In this document: positions 35,895 through 44,711 of the stretch, in pieces
Layout: every line of letters starts with the position of its first letter
How positions within the stretch are numbered: the first letter of the stretch is position 1
Source: Bradyrhizobium tropiciagri
GTDB lineage: Bacteria; Pseudomonadota; Alphaproteobacteria; Rhizobiales; Xanthobacteraceae
Reading direction: 5' to 3'
Assembly (NCBI RefSeq): GCF_018130545.1
Contig: NZ_JAFCKF010000003.1
Location: forward strand, 620,001-684,000
DNA: 64,000 nt
Program-made: the position numbers and the translations under genes
Notes under the pieces: generated by a model
Told to the model about the DNA's origin: nothing
Seen by the model: the letters and a program-made list of their open reading frames with translations, nothing else
Databases searched by the model: none

Positions 35895-36959
35895 ATGAAT
35901 ATTGATTCAATATCTGATATCGAAACACAGGATACCGAGGATACCAGACCTATCCTCGTCGTGCCCTATGTTTGGATCGGGGATTTCGTGCGCGGTCACA
36001 CCGTGGTCAGGGTGCTGCGCAAGCGCTGGCCCAACCGGCCGGTCGACCTGCTGACCACCCGCCAATGCGCACCGCTGGTCGACTACATGCCCGGGGTCCG
36101 GGCCGGGATCGTGTCCGACCTGCCGCGCAGCCAGCTGGCCCTCGGCCGGCAACGCACGCTCGCCGCCGAGCTTCGCAAGCGGAACTATGCTACCGCGCTG
36201 GTGCTGCCGCGCACCTGGAAGGCGGCGATCGCACCGGCGCTGGCAGGGATCCCCGAGCGGGTCGGCTTCTTCGGCGAGGCCCGGTTCGGCCTGATCAACG
36301 CGATGCGCTGGGGCGAAAAGCAGCAGCCGCGCTTCATCGACAAGAACGCCATCCTGGCGCTGCCTCACGGCTCCGCCCGCCCACCGGAATGGCCGGTGCC
36401 GCAGCTTCGGGTTCCCGCAGACGAGATCGGGCGCTGGCGGCAGGCCAACGGCCTCGGCAGCGGTCCGGCCATCGCGCTCGGCCCCGGCTCGGTCGGCGTC
36501 TCGAAGCGCTGGACCTATTACCCGGAGGCCGCACGGCTGTTCGCCGAACGCGGTTTCGACGTCTGGGTGGTCGGCGGGCCTGGCGAGAAGGCGATGGCGG
36601 AGGAGATCGCGGCTAAAGGCGGCCCGCGGGTCCGCGATCTCACCGGCACCGATTTGCGCAACGGCGCGCTGGCGATGGCCGCGGCCAGCGTCGCCATCAC
36701 CAATGACTCCGGGCTGATGCACATCGCGGCCGCGATCGGCACACCGACCATGGGCATCTTCGGCCCAACCGATCCCTATCTCTGGGCGCCCCTCAACGGC
36801 CTCGCCGCGACGGTGCGGCAGACCAAAAGCAAGCTGCCGTGCCAGCCGTGCCAGCGCACGGTCTGCACCATGAACGACCATCGCTGCATGCGCGACATCG
36901 CCCCCGAAGAGGTCGTGGAGATCGCACAGCGCGTGCTGGCTCAGATCAGCGTGCGATAG
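35895..36959 (+). CDS. waaF: Heptosyltransferase II-like GT9 glycosyltransferase
   Basis: 354 residues, GT-B fold. VPYVWIGDFVRGHTVVRVLR at the N-terminus and GPTDPYLWAPL plus the cysteine-rich loop (CQPCQRTVCTMNDHRCM) near the C-terminus are WaaF features. It adds the second L,D-heptose of the inner core. Divergent from hldD, so donor synthesis and transfer genes share a promoter region. ATG 35895 is chosen; the long upstream frame runs through the intergenic region. Its final 19 bases overlap the convergent GT4 gene. Confidence 0.88.
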   Translation: MNIDSISDIETQDTEDTRPILVVPYVWIGDFVRGHTVVRVLRKRWPNRPVDLLTTRQCAPLVDYMPGVRAGIVSDLPRSQLALGRQRTLAAELRKRNYATALVLPRTWKAAIAPALAGIPERVGFFGEARFGLINAMRWGEKQQPRFIDKNAILALPHGSARPPEWPVPQLRVPADEIGRWRQANGLGSGPAIALGPGSVGVSKRWTYYPEAARLFAERGFDVWVVGGPGEKAMAEEIAAKGGPRVRDLTGTDLRNGALAMAAASVAITNDSGLMHIAAAIGTPTMGIFGPTDPYLWAPLNGLAATVRQTKSKLPCQPCQRTVCTMNDHRCMRDIAPEEVVEIAQRVLAQISVR

Positions 36960-38032
36960 ACCGCAGCGATCGCGTTCGCTTCCGCATCGAGGCTGAACTT
37001 ATCCACAACTCGTTGCCGTGCCCGCCCCCCCAATGAAGCGGCCGATGCCGGATCGCGCATCAACGGCTCGAGCGCCGCCGCCAGCGCGTCGGCGTCGCCG
37101 GGCGGGATCAACAGGCCGGTCGTGCCATCCTCGACGACGAATTCGGCAGCACCCGCACGCGCGGCCACCAGCGCCACACCTGCCGACATCGCCTCGATCA
37201 AGGTCAGGCCAAAACCTTCATTGCGTGAGGTGAAGGCATAGATCGTCAGCCGCTGATACCAGCGCACGACCTCCTCGATCGGCAATTCACCCGTGATAAC
37301 GATGCGCGATTGCAGCCCGGCGGCCTCGATCTTGCGCTTCAGCTCGTTGGCAAAGGCCAGTTGCTCCGGCACCACGGCGCCGACGATGATCGCGGTGAAA
37401 TCGGGATAGCGCGGCAGCAGCCGGCACATTGCTTCGACAAAGACATCGCTGCCCTTCTGCGCGCGCACCCGCCCGAAGCAGCCGATCGCATAGCGTCCCG
37501 GCAATCCGCTATCGGCGAAGGCCGCGGCGCGATCGGCCGGCGGCGTATAACGATCGGTGTCGACGCCGTGCATCACGACCGTCGCCTCGCGCTTCAGGTA
37601 CGAGGCCGACAGCGGGCTGGTGGCGATGATCGCATCCATGTTGCGGATCAGCCAGCGCGTCAGCCAGGTGTGATGGCGCTGCGCCGCTGACGTGAACAGC
37701 AGTTTCAGCGGCCAGCCGAGCGCGCGCAGCACGAGGCCTGCAATCATCTCGTCATTGCGCCGCGCGTGCCAGATCACGGGCCGCGCGCGCCGCCACAGCC
37801 GCATCAGATCGGCAAATCCCATCGCGTCGATGCCATCGGGGCGATGCGAGCCGAGCCAGCCTGCGCGAAACATCTTGGCAAGCTTCGGCGCGACCATGCG
37901 GTTGGTCGCGGTGACACCGGAATAACGTCGGTGCAGGTTGGGCACGATGAGCTCAAGCTCGCCGGCTTCTGTGTTCTCGATCGGCACGCAAGTCTCCGTT
38001 TCGTGCCAGTTCCTATACGCAACATTAAGCAT
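36941..38032 (-). CDS. GT4-family LPS core glycosyltransferase (LpcC-like)
   Basis: 363 residues, GT-B. The N-terminal VPNLHRRYSGVTATNRMVAP closely recalls rhizobial LpcC-type core mannosyltransferases, and SRNEGFGLTLIEAMSAGVAL is the donor site. It sits convergent to waaF with overlapping 3' ends. An internal GTG at 37984 could be the true start, giving 16 fewer residues. Donor is probably GDP-mannose, which ManC in this region makes; that is inference. Confidence 0.82.
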   Translation of the reverse strand: MLNVAYRNWHETETCVPIENTEAGELELIVPNLHRRYSGVTATNRMVAPKLAKMFRAGWLGSHRPDGIDAMGFADLMRLWRRARPVIWHARRNDEMIAGLVLRALGWPLKLLFTSAAQRHHTWLTRWLIRNMDAIIATSPLSASYLKREATVVMHGVDTDRYTPPADRAAAFADSGLPGRYAIGCFGRVRAQKGSDVFVEAMCRLLPRYPDFTAIIVGAVVPEQLAFANELKRKIEAAGLQSRIVITGELPIEEVVRWYQRLTIYAFTSRNEGFGLTLIEAMSAGVALVAARAGAAEFVVEDGTTGLLIPPGDADALAAALEPLMRDPASAASLGGRARQRVVDKFSLDAEANAIAAVYRTLI

Positions 38033-38118
38033 AGTGGCCAGTTCGGCCGCGGCGAAACCCCCTCTTCACCGCACTCCCGCTAGCATCGACAGTTAAAGAT
38101 ATCGGGAGAGCTCTATCC

Positions 38119-39132
38119 ATGACGGTGCTCGTGACCGGCGGTGCCGGCTATATCGGAAGTCACATGGTTCATGCGCTGGTCGATGCCGGCGAGAGCGTCG
38201 TCGTGATCGACAATCTCTCCACCGGCTTCTCCGCGTTCCTGCCCGAAGGTGTTCCGCTGTTCATCGGCGATGCCGGCGACGAGAACCTCGTCGAGGGCGT
38301 GATCGCGCAGCACGGCATCGACAGCATCATCCATTTCGCCGGCTCCGTGGTGGTGCCGGATTCGATGCGCGACCCGCTCGGCTATTATCGCAACAACACC
38401 ATGACGACGCGCAGCCTGCTCAATGCGGCGGTGAAGGGCGGCGTCAACCGCTTCATCTTCTCCTCGACCGCAGCGGTCTACGGTAATCCGGACCAGGTGC
38501 CGGTGCCGGAGATCGCGCCGACGCGTCCGCTGTCACCCTATGGCTCATCGAAGTTGATGACCGAGATCATGCTGCACGATGTCGCCTCGGCCCACGGCAT
38601 GAGCTACGTCGTGCTACGCTATTTCAACGTCGCCGGTGCCGACCCGAAGGGTCGTGTCGGCCTGTCCACCATCGGCGCCACCCATCTGCTCAAGATCGCG
38701 GTCGAGGCCGCGACCGGCCAGCGCGCCAAGATCGACGTGTTCGGCACCGACTATCCGACCCAGGACGGCAGCTGCGTGCGCGACTTCATCCATGTCAGCG
38801 ACCTGGTCGAGGCGCATCGTTCGGCGCTGTCCTATCTGCGCGGCGGCGGGCAATCGGTGACGATGAATTGCGGCTACGGCCGCGGCTATTCCGTGCTCGA
38901 AACCATCGAGGCGGTGCGCCGGGTCTCGATGCGCAATTTCGCGGTCGCCTACGCCGGACGCCGGCCCGGCGACATCATGACCATGGTGGCCGATACGACG
39001 CGGATCCGCTCGGCTCTCGACTGGACCCCGCGGTATGATGATCTCGAGACCATCGCGAGCCACGCGCTGGCCTGGGAGGAGAAGCTGTTCCGGGAGCGGG
39101 GCGGCGCCGCGCGACAGGCAGAATCGGCCTAA
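38119..39132 (+). CDS. galE: UDP-glucose 4-epimerase
   Basis: 337 residues, SDR. VTGGAGYIGSHMV is the NAD site, SSTAAVYG gives the catalytic Ser and SPYGSSKLMTE the YxxxK. RYFNVAGADPKGRVG and GTDYPTQDGSCVRDFIHVSD are typical GalE stretches. It interconverts UDP-glucose and UDP-galactose for LPS and exopolysaccharide. Downstream is an MsbA-like exporter, 107 bases away. GGGAG precedes ATG 38119. Confidence 0.93.
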   Translation: MTVLVTGGAGYIGSHMVHALVDAGESVVVIDNLSTGFSAFLPEGVPLFIGDAGDENLVEGVIAQHGIDSIIHFAGSVVVPDSMRDPLGYYRNNTMTTRSLLNAAVKGGVNRFIFSSTAAVYGNPDQVPVPEIAPTRPLSPYGSSKLMTEIMLHDVASAHGMSYVVLRYFNVAGADPKGRVGLSTIGATHLLKIAVEAATGQRAKIDVFGTDYPTQDGSCVRDFIHVSDLVEAHRSALSYLRGGGQSVTMNCGYGRGYSVLETIEAVRRVSMRNFAVAYAGRRPGDIMTMVADTTRIRSALDWTPRYDDLETIASHALAWEEKLFRERGGAARQAESA

Positions 39133-39239
39133 AAATCAAGCCGTTATCAAGCCGTTATTGGGCTTGAAAAAGCCCCGCCAAGCGGGCAAGGAGGACCGCA
39201 ACCTGACGGCCGGCGCTGCCCGCCGTCAATGGAACGCGG

Positions 39240-41051
39240 ATGGCTCAGTTTCCAAAGAAAATTACCGACGATCCCTATGGCGCGGCGATCCTGATTCGCC
39301 GCCTGGTCACGGAACAGGGGATCACCTACTGGCGGCGCTATCTGACGGCGTTCGCCCTGATGGCTGTTGCGGCCGGTTCGACGGCCGGCGCCACCTACGT
39401 GCTCGGCCAGGTCATCAACCAGGCCTATGTCGACAAGAACATCCCCGGCATCGCGATGTTCGCCGGCATCACGGTCATCCTGCTCTTCATCAAGGGTGTG
39501 GCGACCTACGGCCACATGGTGATCTTGTCGAAGATCAGCAACGCCATCCTTGCGTGGAACCAGCGGCAATTGTTCGCCAAGCTGATGAACGAAAGCATCG
39601 GCTTCTTCTCACAGCGGCATTCGTCGGAGTTCCTGGCGCGGCTCACGGCCGGCGCGAAATCGATCACCGACGTGCTCAACATGCTGGTCAATGCGATCGG
39701 CCGCGACTTCCTGATGCTGATCAGCATGGTCGCCGTCATGGTCTGGCAGGATCCGCTGATGTCGTTCATCGGGCTCGTCGCGGTGCCGCCGGCGATGCTG
39801 GTGCTGCGCAAGCTGGTGAAGCGGATCAAGGGCCTCGCCTATAACCAGTTCACCGGCACCGCCGACATCATGGAGACGATGCAGGAATCGCTGCAGGGCA
39901 TCCGCACCGTGAAGGCGTTCACGCTGGAAGATGCCATGCAGCAGCGGATCGACGAGAACATCGCGATCGTCGAGCGCAATGCCAACAAGATGGCGCATGT
40001 CGCCAACCGCTCCAACCCGCTGATGGAGATGCTCGGCGGCTTCGCGGTCGCCGGCTGCCTGCTCTATGGCGGCTACAGCGTGGTGGCGCTCGGCTCGACG
40101 CCCGGCCAGTTCTTCACCTTCCTCACCGCCTTCCTGATGGCGACCGAGCCGGCCAAGCGGCTGGCGCGGCTCAATATCGATCTCAACAGCCAGCTGGTCG
40201 GCGCGCGCATGCTGCTCGAAGTCGTCGACAGCCCGGCGAGCGAGCAGGCCGACGACGACAAACCGGCGCTGAAACTGTCCGACGCACGGATCGAGCTGCG
40301 CGATGTCAGCTTCGCCTACCGACCGAGCGAGCCGGTGCTGAACCACATGAGCTTCACGGCCGAGCCCGGCAAGGTCACCGCGCTGGTTGGCCCCTCCGGC
40401 GGCGGCAAGTCGACCGTGCTCGCCCTCCTGCTGCGCTTCTACGAGACGCGCGAGGGCGAGATCCTGATCGATGGACAGTCGATCCTGTCGGTCTCGCGCA
40501 AGTCGCTGCGCCGGCAGACCGCCTATGTCGGCCAGGACGTCTATCTGTTCCGCGACACCATCCGCTCCAACATCGCGTTCGGCAAGCAGGGCGCCACCGA
40601 GGCCGAGATCGTCGACGCCGCCAAGGCGGCCTGCGCGCACGATTTCATCATGAGCTTCCCGCTCGGCTACGACACGCCGGTCGGCGAGCACGGCACGCAG
40701 CTGTCCGGCGGCCAGCGCCAGCGCATCGCGGTCGCCCGCGCGCTGATCAAGAACGCGCCGATCATCCTGCTCGACGAGGCCACTGCCGCACTCGACTCGG
40801 AGTCCGAGAAGCAGGTGCAGGAGGCGATCGAGCATCTCTGCCAGGGCCGCACCACGATCGTGATCGCGCACCGCCTGCACACCATCATGCATGCCGATGC
40901 GATCCTGGTGGTCGAGGGTGGCACGATCGTCGAGCGCGGGCGACATGAGGAGCTGCTGCGCCGCGGCGGCCGCTACGCCTCGTTCTTCCGTCTGCAGCAC
41001 CATCACGATCCGTCGCCGCTGGCGCTGGCGCCGATCAGCGCCACCGGCTAG
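39240..41051 (+). CDS. MsbA-like lipid/polysaccharide ABC exporter (fused permease-ATPase)
   Basis: 603 residues: an ABC transmembrane domain with about six helices (~35-320) and a nucleotide-binding domain (~355-585). Walker A GPSGGGKST, signature LSGGQRQRIAVARAL, Walker B IILLDEATAALD and H-loop IAHRLHT are all present. It resembles MsbA, the half-size flippase for lipid A-core, and shares context with LPS genes. Other half-size exporters remain possible. The stop is six bases from a convergent dipeptidase gene. Confidence 0.88.
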   Translation: MAQFPKKITDDPYGAAILIRRLVTEQGITYWRRYLTAFALMAVAAGSTAGATYVLGQVINQAYVDKNIPGIAMFAGITVILLFIKGVATYGHMVILSKISNAILAWNQRQLFAKLMNESIGFFSQRHSSEFLARLTAGAKSITDVLNMLVNAIGRDFLMLISMVAVMVWQDPLMSFIGLVAVPPAMLVLRKLVKRIKGLAYNQFTGTADIMETMQESLQGIRTVKAFTLEDAMQQRIDENIAIVERNANKMAHVANRSNPLMEMLGGFAVAGCLLYGGYSVVALGSTPGQFFTFLTAFLMATEPAKRLARLNIDLNSQLVGARMLLEVVDSPASEQADDDKPALKLSDARIELRDVSFAYRPSEPVLNHMSFTAEPGKVTALVGPSGGGKSTVLALLLRFYETREGEILIDGQSILSVSRKSLRRQTAYVGQDVYLFRDTIRSNIAFGKQGATEAEIVDAAKAACAHDFIMSFPLGYDTPVGEHGTQLSGGQRQRIAVARALIKNAPIILLDEATAALDSESEKQVQEAIEHLCQGRTTIVIAHRLHTIMHADAILVVEGGTIVERGRHEELLRRGGRYASFFRLQHHHDPSPLALAPISATG

Positions 41052-41057
41052 GTCTCA

Positions 41058-42251
41058 TCAGCCCTTCGCGTCCCTGGCGGCAAGGCCTGCGCGCAACACG
41101 CGCAGGACATTGCCGCCCATCACCTTGCGGATGTCGTCGTCGGAGAACCCACGCGAGATCAGAGCCTGGGTAATGGCTACGATCCCGCCGGCATCAAAGC
41201 CCGTGGTGGTCGAGCCGTCGAAATCCGAGCCGAGGCCGACATGGTCGATCCCGACCAGGTCGCGGACATGGGCGATCGACTTCGCGACATTGTTCGGATC
41301 GAGCGAGCAGACCGCGCCCTGCCAGAAGCCGATGCCGACCACGCCGCCGGTGCGCGCAATGCCCCTGACTTCGTCGTCGGTGAGGTTGCGGTTGATCTTG
41401 CAGGTCGCCTGAACGCCGCCATGGCTCGACACCACCGGCCGCGTTGCCATCGCCAGCACGTCGGCGACCGCCGCGTGGCTGGCATGGGCGAGGTCGACGA
41501 TCATGCCGATCGCCTCCATCCGCTGCACCACCTGGCGGCCGAGCGGCGTCAGCCCGCCCTTGGCCACGCCATGCATCGAGCCCGCGACATCATTGTCGAA
41601 GAAATGTGCGAGGCCAGCCATCCTGAAGCCTGCGGCGTAGAGCACGTCGAGATTGTCGATCTTGCCCTCGAGATCATGCAGGCCCTCGATCGAGAGCATG
41701 CCGCCGACCACGGTCACGCCGCTCTTGCGGTCGGCGAGCAGGCGATCGATATCGGCCGGTGTCCTGATCACGCGGAGCCGCCCGTCGGACTGCTCGGCGA
41801 AGTCTTGCAATTTCTCGGCATGCCACAGCGAGCGCTGCAGCAGCGAGAACCAGGTCCGCGGCGGTTGCAGATCGATGATCGCGAGATTCGTGATCGTGTC
41901 GCTGTCGCCGCCGTTGGCGTCATAGTTCTGCCCCTTCGGCGATTTGGTCACCGATGAGAACACCTGCAGCGCGTAGCGCCCCTCGATCAGGCGGGGCAGG
42001 TCGATATGGCCGCGGTCGGATCGCGCGAGCAGGTCGCGCTTCCACAACAGGCTGTCGGCATGCATATCCGCCACGTCGAGCGTCGCCTGCAAGGCCTGTG
42101 CGCCGGGCGTGATGTCCACGGCCACATGCTGGACCCTGTTCTGTCCGCGGTCGATCCGTTCCGGGGTGATCACAAAGAAGCGGACAGCGGCCGAGACCAG
42201 GGCCACGGCAAGCAGCGCAAGGCCGATCGAAAGCCATTTCCGCACCGGCAT
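41058..42251 (-). CDS. Membrane dipeptidase, peptidase family M19
   Basis: 397 residues. An N-terminal membrane segment (about 6-28) anchors it, with the catalytic domain periplasmic. Zinc ligands are visible in DMHADSLLW, SIEGLHDL, IVDLAHASHAAV and GLGSDFDGS. Renal-dipeptidase-type enzymes cleave X-D/L dipeptides, including D-amino-acid dipeptides, and may recycle wall peptides. ATG 42251 is preferred to a GTG one codon earlier. Divergent from the hydrolase gene at 42399. Confidence 0.88.
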   Translation of the reverse strand: MPVRKWLSIGLALLAVALVSAAVRFFVITPERIDRGQNRVQHVAVDITPGAQALQATLDVADMHADSLLWKRDLLARSDRGHIDLPRLIEGRYALQVFSSVTKSPKGQNYDANGGDSDTITNLAIIDLQPPRTWFSLLQRSLWHAEKLQDFAEQSDGRLRVIRTPADIDRLLADRKSGVTVVGGMLSIEGLHDLEGKIDNLDVLYAAGFRMAGLAHFFDNDVAGSMHGVAKGGLTPLGRQVVQRMEAIGMIVDLAHASHAAVADVLAMATRPVVSSHGGVQATCKINRNLTDDEVRGIARTGGVVGIGFWQGAVCSLDPNNVAKSIAHVRDLVGIDHVGLGSDFDGSTTTGFDAGGIVAITQALISRGFSDDDIRKVMGGNVLRVLRAGLAARDAKG

Positions 42252-42398
42252 CACCGCTCTCGCCGGCCAGCGACCGCCAGGCCCGGCGGAAAGCTCGCCT
42301 CACGTCTGCGTCTGGTGCAGCCGCAGCCCCTAGCCCCCAGCGCCGTAACCGCGTAAACACGGCCCGCGCTGCTTCCTTCAACCCTTCGGGACCCGTTC

Positions 42399-43100
42399 AT
42401 GAACGCCGCTTCCACCGTCATTCCGCTTCCCCCGCAGCCCTCGCTTCCCGTCGTCGGCGAATCCGGCACCTATCCGGTCCGCCGCATCTGGTGTGTCGGG
42501 CGCAACTATCTCGAGCATATCAGGGAGATGGGCAATGACGAGCGTGCGCCGCCGTTCTTCTTCGGCAAGCATGCCGACATGCTGGTGCCGGATGGTGCGA
42601 CGATCCCCTATCCGCCGCTGACCAAGGACCTGCATCACGAGGTCGAGCTGGTCGTGGCGATGAAGAGCGGCGGGCTCAACATTCCCGCCGACAAGGCGCT
42701 CGAGCATGTCTACGGCTATGCAGTCGGCATTGACCTGACCCGCCGCGACCTGCAGATCGCCTCGCGCAAGAAGGAGCGGCCCTGGGAGGTCGGCAAGTCG
42801 TTCGACTATTCGGCGCCCTGCTCCGCGATCCAGCCAGCTTCCAAGATCGGTCACCCGACCGCGGGCAAGATCTGGCTCACCGTCAACGGCAAGGAAGCCC
42901 AGAAGGGCGACCTCACCGAGCTGATCTGGAACGTGCCTGAGATCATCTGGCAGCTGTCGCAGCAGGTGAAGCTCGCCGCAGGCGACCTCATCATGACCGG
43001 CACGCCCGCCGGCGTCTCGCAGCTGCAGGTGGGCGACAAGCTCGAATGCGGCGTCGATGGCGTCGGCAAGCTCGCGGTGACGATCGGCAAGCCGGAATAG
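42399..43100 (+). CDS. Fumarylacetoacetate hydrolase-family protein (fumarylpyruvate hydrolase-like)
   Basis: 233 residues. FAH-fold motifs are intact: KHADMLVPDGATI, LHHEVELVVAM (metal Glu residues), YAVGIDLTRRDLQ and DLIMTGTPAGVS. Members of this small-size group hydrolyse fumarylpyruvate or acylpyruvates, or decarboxylate oxaloacetate (FAHD1). Substrate is not fixed by sequence and no gentisate pathway gene is nearby. It is followed by a terminator and probably transcribed alone. Confidence 0.85.
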   Translation: MNAASTVIPLPPQPSLPVVGESGTYPVRRIWCVGRNYLEHIREMGNDERAPPFFFGKHADMLVPDGATIPYPPLTKDLHHEVELVVAMKSGGLNIPADKALEHVYGYAVGIDLTRRDLQIASRKKERPWEVGKSFDYSAPCSAIQPASKIGHPTAGKIWLTVNGKEAQKGDLTELIWNVPEIIWQLSQQVKLAAGDLIMTGTPAGVSQLQVGDKLECGVDGVGKLAVTIGKPE

Positions 43101-43125
43101 ACCCCGGAGCCCTACCATCAGACTG

Positions 43126-43150
43126 CGGCCCCGAACCTGGTTCGGGGCCG
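43126..43150 (+). terminator. Terminator after the FAH-family gene
   Basis: A perfect 11-bp stem (CGGCCCCGAAC with GTTCGGGGCCG) around CTG, followed by TTTGCGTTTT on the plus strand. Confidence 0.85.
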
Positions 43151-43159
43151 TTTGCGTTT

Positions 43160-43426
43160 TCAGAATTGCTCGTGGCCGGGATGATTGGGATCGCCCAAAT
43201 ATCCGCCGCCTCCGCTGCCACCCGCGCTGTCACCGCTGTAACCACTTCCGAGGCCGGGCGACGGATCGACCGGCTGGCGATGCGGGCCGCCCGAGCCGCC
43301 CGGGGGCAGTTTCGCGCCGACCATTTTCGGCGGCGCCATGGGAAGTCTGCCCGCCTGCGCGGAGCCCAGCGCGGTCACGCTGAACGCGACAACGGCAGCG
43401 AAAGCAACAAGCGAATTGCGTGTCAT
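43160..43426 (-). CDS. Small exported Gly/Pro-rich protein, function unknown
   Basis: 88 residues from ATG 43426; AGGAG lies seven bases upstream, so the longer frame is rejected. A signal peptide (MTRNSLVAFAAVVAFSVTA, cleaved after AQA) is followed by a disordered Gly/Pro/Ser-rich mature part containing LPPGGSGGPHRQPVDPSPG and a GGSGGGGYLGDPNHPGH tail. No cysteine in the mature part. I do not recognise a family. Lies in a group of small exported proteins. Confidence 0.7.
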   Translation of the reverse strand: MTRNSLVAFAAVVAFSVTALGSAQAGRLPMAPPKMVGAKLPPGGSGGPHRQPVDPSPGLGSGYSGDSAGGSGGGGYLGDPNHPGHEQF

Positions 43427-43564
43427 GCGTCGTCTCCTTGGATCTCGGGCCGGGGCACCACGCGCCAGCTCCGACACCGTGGTCTTCGCATGACCGCACC
43501 AACCTGCCTGTGAGGCGGGTCACGCTCGATCCTGCCCACGTCGAGACGACCTCGCATCGCCGGG

Positions 43565-43594
43565 AAAACCCCGGACCAGAGGTCCGGGGTTTTT
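43565..43594. terminator. Terminator after small exported protein gene at 43610
   Basis: AAAACCCCGGACC and GGTCCGGGGTTTT pair perfectly around AGA. It starts 16 bases after the minus-strand stop codon at 43610 and has T runs on both strands. Confidence 0.85.
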
Positions 43595-43609
43595 CGCAGC
43601 GCGGCGCGG

Positions 43610-43831
43610 TCAGCGCATGGTGCCGGGCATGCAGGGCGGCTCGGTGAAGGGCGCGGTCGCGAACGATCCGACGTTCGGCGCCCGCACGCAATCAGTGGTC
43701 TTGCTGCTGACCGGTGTCGTCGCCTGAGCATGGGCGCGCCGCATCGCAGCATTGTTGCTGGCGGCTGATGCCTGAGCCGAATACGCAGCTGCTGCAACCA
43801 ACGCAAGCGTCACGAAAGTCAATTTGGTCAT
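43610..43831 (-). CDS. Small exported protein, function unknown
   Basis: 73 residues from ATG 43831. The signal peptide (KLTFVTLALVAAAAYSAQASA) gives a mature part of about 50 residues with two cysteines (TTDCVRAPN and EPPCMPG), which could form one disulfide. A terminator follows at once, so it has its own transcript. I do not recognise a family. A short leader with GGGTTTCTCC-complement purines (GGAGAAACCCCA) precedes the ATG. Confidence 0.65.
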   Translation of the reverse strand: MTKLTFVTLALVAAAAYSAQASAASNNAAMRRAHAQATTPVSSKTTDCVRAPNVGSFATAPFTEPPCMPGTMR

Positions 43832-44040
43832 TGGGGTTTCTCCGCCCGATGCATGAAGCCGACCAAGCTCGGCTCCTGTGACCAAGGAGCGTCAGCGCCC
43901 CATCATTATTTCATCACGCGCGATCACCGAACCGCGAGCGCGTCATCATCTGAGACGGGTCAGGGAATAGCCGAACGACCCAGGCACTCCATTTCATTGA
44001 GGCCGCGCGCAAGCGCGGCGATGACGGCATGGAGATTCGC

Positions 44041-44313
44041 ATGAGCAATTGTCGGCGACTTGGCAGACAGGTTGGTCTGGCTGCAATCCTGTCTGCGGCG
44101 ATGGCGACGTCTTGCTTCGCACAGGTGTCGGTGCAGGAGCCTAACGCCTACGCATCAAACGAAACTGCGACGCGGCCATGGTCGGCGCCGGTCGGCCACC
44201 GCCAGCCGCGCGCCGCCGACATTCCGGCGGCGACATCCACGTCGCAGCAGCTCATCGATCAGGAAGACGCAATCGTCGATCGCAAGATCAGGGGCATTTG
44301 CCGCGGTTGCTAG
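44041..44313 (+). CDS. Small exported protein, function unknown
   Basis: 90 residues from ATG 44041, with GGAG six bases upstream; an ATG four codons earlier is possible. A signal peptide (QVGLAAILSAAMATSCFA) is followed by a short disordered part and a C-terminal stretch QQLIDQEDAIVDRKIRGICRGC with two cysteines. Its last four bases overlap the stop of the convergent SPW gene. I do not recognise a family. Confidence 0.6.
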   Translation: MSNCRRLGRQVGLAAILSAAMATSCFAQVSVQEPNAYASNETATRPWSAPVGHRQPRAADIPAATSTSQQLIDQEDAIVDRKIRGICRGC

Positions 44314-44687
44314 CTTCCAATGCTTTGCTGCGGCGCCGCCGGGCCGAGATGCGTCTTCTCGTACTCGAGCCACAGCTCGAGCAGCGCCATGAACGCGACC
44401 ACTGCACCCGCGGCGATAGCAAAATGCATCGCGCGGGTGTGCGTGAAGCCGAGCAGCCAGGGCGAGGCGATCAGCCAGCATCCGACGACCAGGTTGATCC
44501 ATTCCTCCCAGATCGAGAATGCTGCGATCGCCGCCAGCGACATGATCGCGATCGCGGCTCCGCTGATCCGCAGATCGATCGCCGCCGTGGGGTTGGCGTG
44601 TGCGAACAGCCACGGCGCAGCGAGCAGGAAGATCGCCGCGACGAGGTTATAGAGATCGAGCGCGGATTCTTTTCGCCATTTCACCAT
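44310..44687 (-). CDS. SPW-repeat membrane protein
   Basis: 125 residues with four membrane segments arranged as two repeats. Each carries the SPW-type motif: LAAPWLFAH in the first and IASPWLLGF in the second. The family is common in alphaproteobacteria and has no assigned function. It overlaps the convergent small exported gene by four bases and lies 24 bases downstream of the MHS transporter gene on the same strand, so cotranscription with it is likely. Confidence 0.85.
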   Translation of the reverse strand: MVKWRKESALDLYNLVAAIFLLAAPWLFAHANPTAAIDLRISGAAIAIMSLAAIAAFSIWEEWINLVVGCWLIASPWLLGFTHTRAMHFAIAAGAVVAFMALLELWLEYEKTHLGPAAPQQSIGS

Positions 44688-44711
44688 CGTCTCCTCCTTG
44701 CTGTCTCGAAC

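Noticed and set aside
39133-39239. Tandem TCAAGCCGTTAT repeat and GGGCTT-GAAA-AAGCCC hairpin between galE and the exporter
   Set aside because: The hairpin has only six base pairs and no T run, and the direct repeat is two copies of about 11 bases. Chance is a fair explanation.
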